Positions 63,570 through 64,000 of a stretch of DNA of 64,000 nucleotides are shown here, piece after piece. Origin of the DNA: Dyadobacter sp. 676. Lineage in GTDB: Bacteria; Bacteroidota; Bacteroidia; Cytophagales; Spirosomataceae. Location: positions 6,245,001 to 6,309,000 of the forward strand of contig NZ_CP159289.1 in the NCBI RefSeq assembly GCF_040448675.1. The letters are read 5' to 3'. Positions within the stretch are counted from its first letter, which is position 1. The number at the start of each line of letters is the position of its first letter. The notes below the pieces were generated by a model. That model was not told the origin of the DNA and did not search any database. It was given only the letters and a program-made list of their open reading frames with translations. The position numbers and the translations under genes are program-made.

Positions 63570-64000
63570 TTAATACTGCGGATTCTGCACCAGTCCGTTC
63601 GCTCCGATGCCGGGGATATAGCGGTAGTACTGGCGGTAATCGAAGGTGGCCGGGTTGCTGCGGGGCACATTGACGCGTACGAAAATATATTTCGCGGGCG
63701 TAACGCGCAGGTCCAGAATCGGGAGCAACGCGTGGCGCATGGTGTTGTTGAATACCGTGTGGTATTCGCGACGGCGGATCAGGTCCCAGAAACGTTTGTT
63801 CTCAAAAGCCAGCTCGACCCTTCTTTCGCGGATCACGTTGTTGACCGTAAGGGGGATTTCGGTTTTGTGGCCGGCCCGTCGGCGAATGTCGTTCAATGCT
63901 TTTGCCCCTTTTACCTTGTCGCCGGTTCCGCTCTCCGCAATGGCCTCGGCATAGTTGAGCAGGACCTCGGCGTAGCGGAAATCGGCGAAATCGGTCGTGC
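63570..64000 (-). CDS. SusD/RagB family protein, C-terminal part only
   Basis: The frame is open to the window edge and ends at 63570. The visible end has the conserved NDIRRRAGHKTEIP, RERRVELAFENKRFWDLIRR and the final IPGIGANGLVQNPQY. The upstream frame (FRYAEVLLNYAEA) is the usual helix before it. It belongs to the second polysaccharide locus with the DUF3823 and GH71/99-like genes. The 5' end lies outside. Confidence 0.88.
   Translation of the reverse strand, partial: TTDFADFRYAEVLLNYAEAIAESGTGDKVKGAKALNDIRRRAGHKTEIPLTVNNVIRERRVELAFENKRFWDLIRRREYHTVFNNTMRHALLPILDLRVTPAKYIFVRVNVPRSNPATFDYRQYYRYIPGIGANGLVQNPQY

Noticed and set aside
1..64000. tRNA, rRNA or known riboswitch
   Set aside because: No cloverleaf or conserved core was seen by eye; a covariance-model search would be needed to be certain.

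Overview
The window looks like a chromosomal piece of a Bacteroidota bacterium of the Cytophagales type (Dyadobacter/Spirosoma-like). This is inferred from a SusC/SusD pair with an ECF sigma factor and FecR anti-sigma, T9SS C-terminal sorting domains, lipoproteins and small secreted proteins typical of the phylum, a PVC-type heme-binding protein, and TAnnTTTG-type -7 promoter elements. Most of the DNA is G+C-rich for the phylum. The exception is a clearly AT-rich island at about 43.0-48.5 kb: one sampled 60-base line inside it has 17 G/C, against 40 G/C in a line of the preceding gene.

Layout. 0-5.3 kb: an outer-membrane barrel protein (partial), a broken T9SS cargo protein, a CPA1 Na+/H+ antiporter, an NmrA-type SDR, an AraC regulator and an endonuclease/exonuclease/phosphatase-fold hydrolase. 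5.4-8.4 kb: a DUF6528-like protein and a two-domain PLC-like/alkaline phosphatase. 8.5-21.7 kb: a catabolic locus running ECF sigma, FecR, SusC (with STN domain), SusD, PQQ-dependent dehydrogenase with cytochrome c, Tat-exported ManD/RspA-like sugar-acid dehydratase and an SGNH protein. The likely logic is that a ligand bound by SusCD is signalled through STN-FecR-sigma, then oxidised and dehydrated. 21.8-26.8 kb: a small secreted protein, a LytTR regulator, a hybrid histidine kinase and a barrel protein. 27-33.2 kb: an MFS organic-anion carrier, an SGNH hydrolase and a giant PVC-type CxxCH protein.

33.2-43 kb is accessory in flavour: a PIN/XRE-ImmA pair with a striking operator-promoter palindrome, a ThuA protein, a complete subclass B1 metallo-beta-lactamase, a Crp regulator, DUF1059 and DUF1304 proteins, an orphan PrnB (pyrrolnitrin ring-rearrangement enzyme) homologue, an XRE membrane protein, a MITE-like element and an M28B peptidase. 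The AT-rich island (43.2-47.7 kb) holds two convergent gene pairs: a small Ser/Thr kinase plus an unrecognised 394-aa protein, facing a PP2C phosphatase plus a predicted PD-(D/E)xK nuclease with an internal winged helix. The kinase is cleanly interrupted by an IS3-family element with a 4-bp target duplication, and removing it restores a full kinase. This is the best candidate for an undescribed (defence-like) system. A SymE-like toxin and HTH gene follow.

49-64 kb: an MBL-fold hydrolase, small barrel and T9SS lipoproteins, a glycine-zipper lipoprotein, a BNR propeller protein, two DHFR-fold proteins, a Tam methyltransferase, an NmrA/HxlR divergent pair, an MlrC-type protein, a YhcG-like nuclease associated with two near-identical 31-bp palindromes, and the start of a polysaccharide locus (GH71/99-like, DUF3823, SusD). 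Ten genes are broken by exactly one base, mostly at homopolymers. I read this as base-calling error rather than decay, and I annotate the repaired genes. No tRNA, rRNA or CRISPR array was seen.
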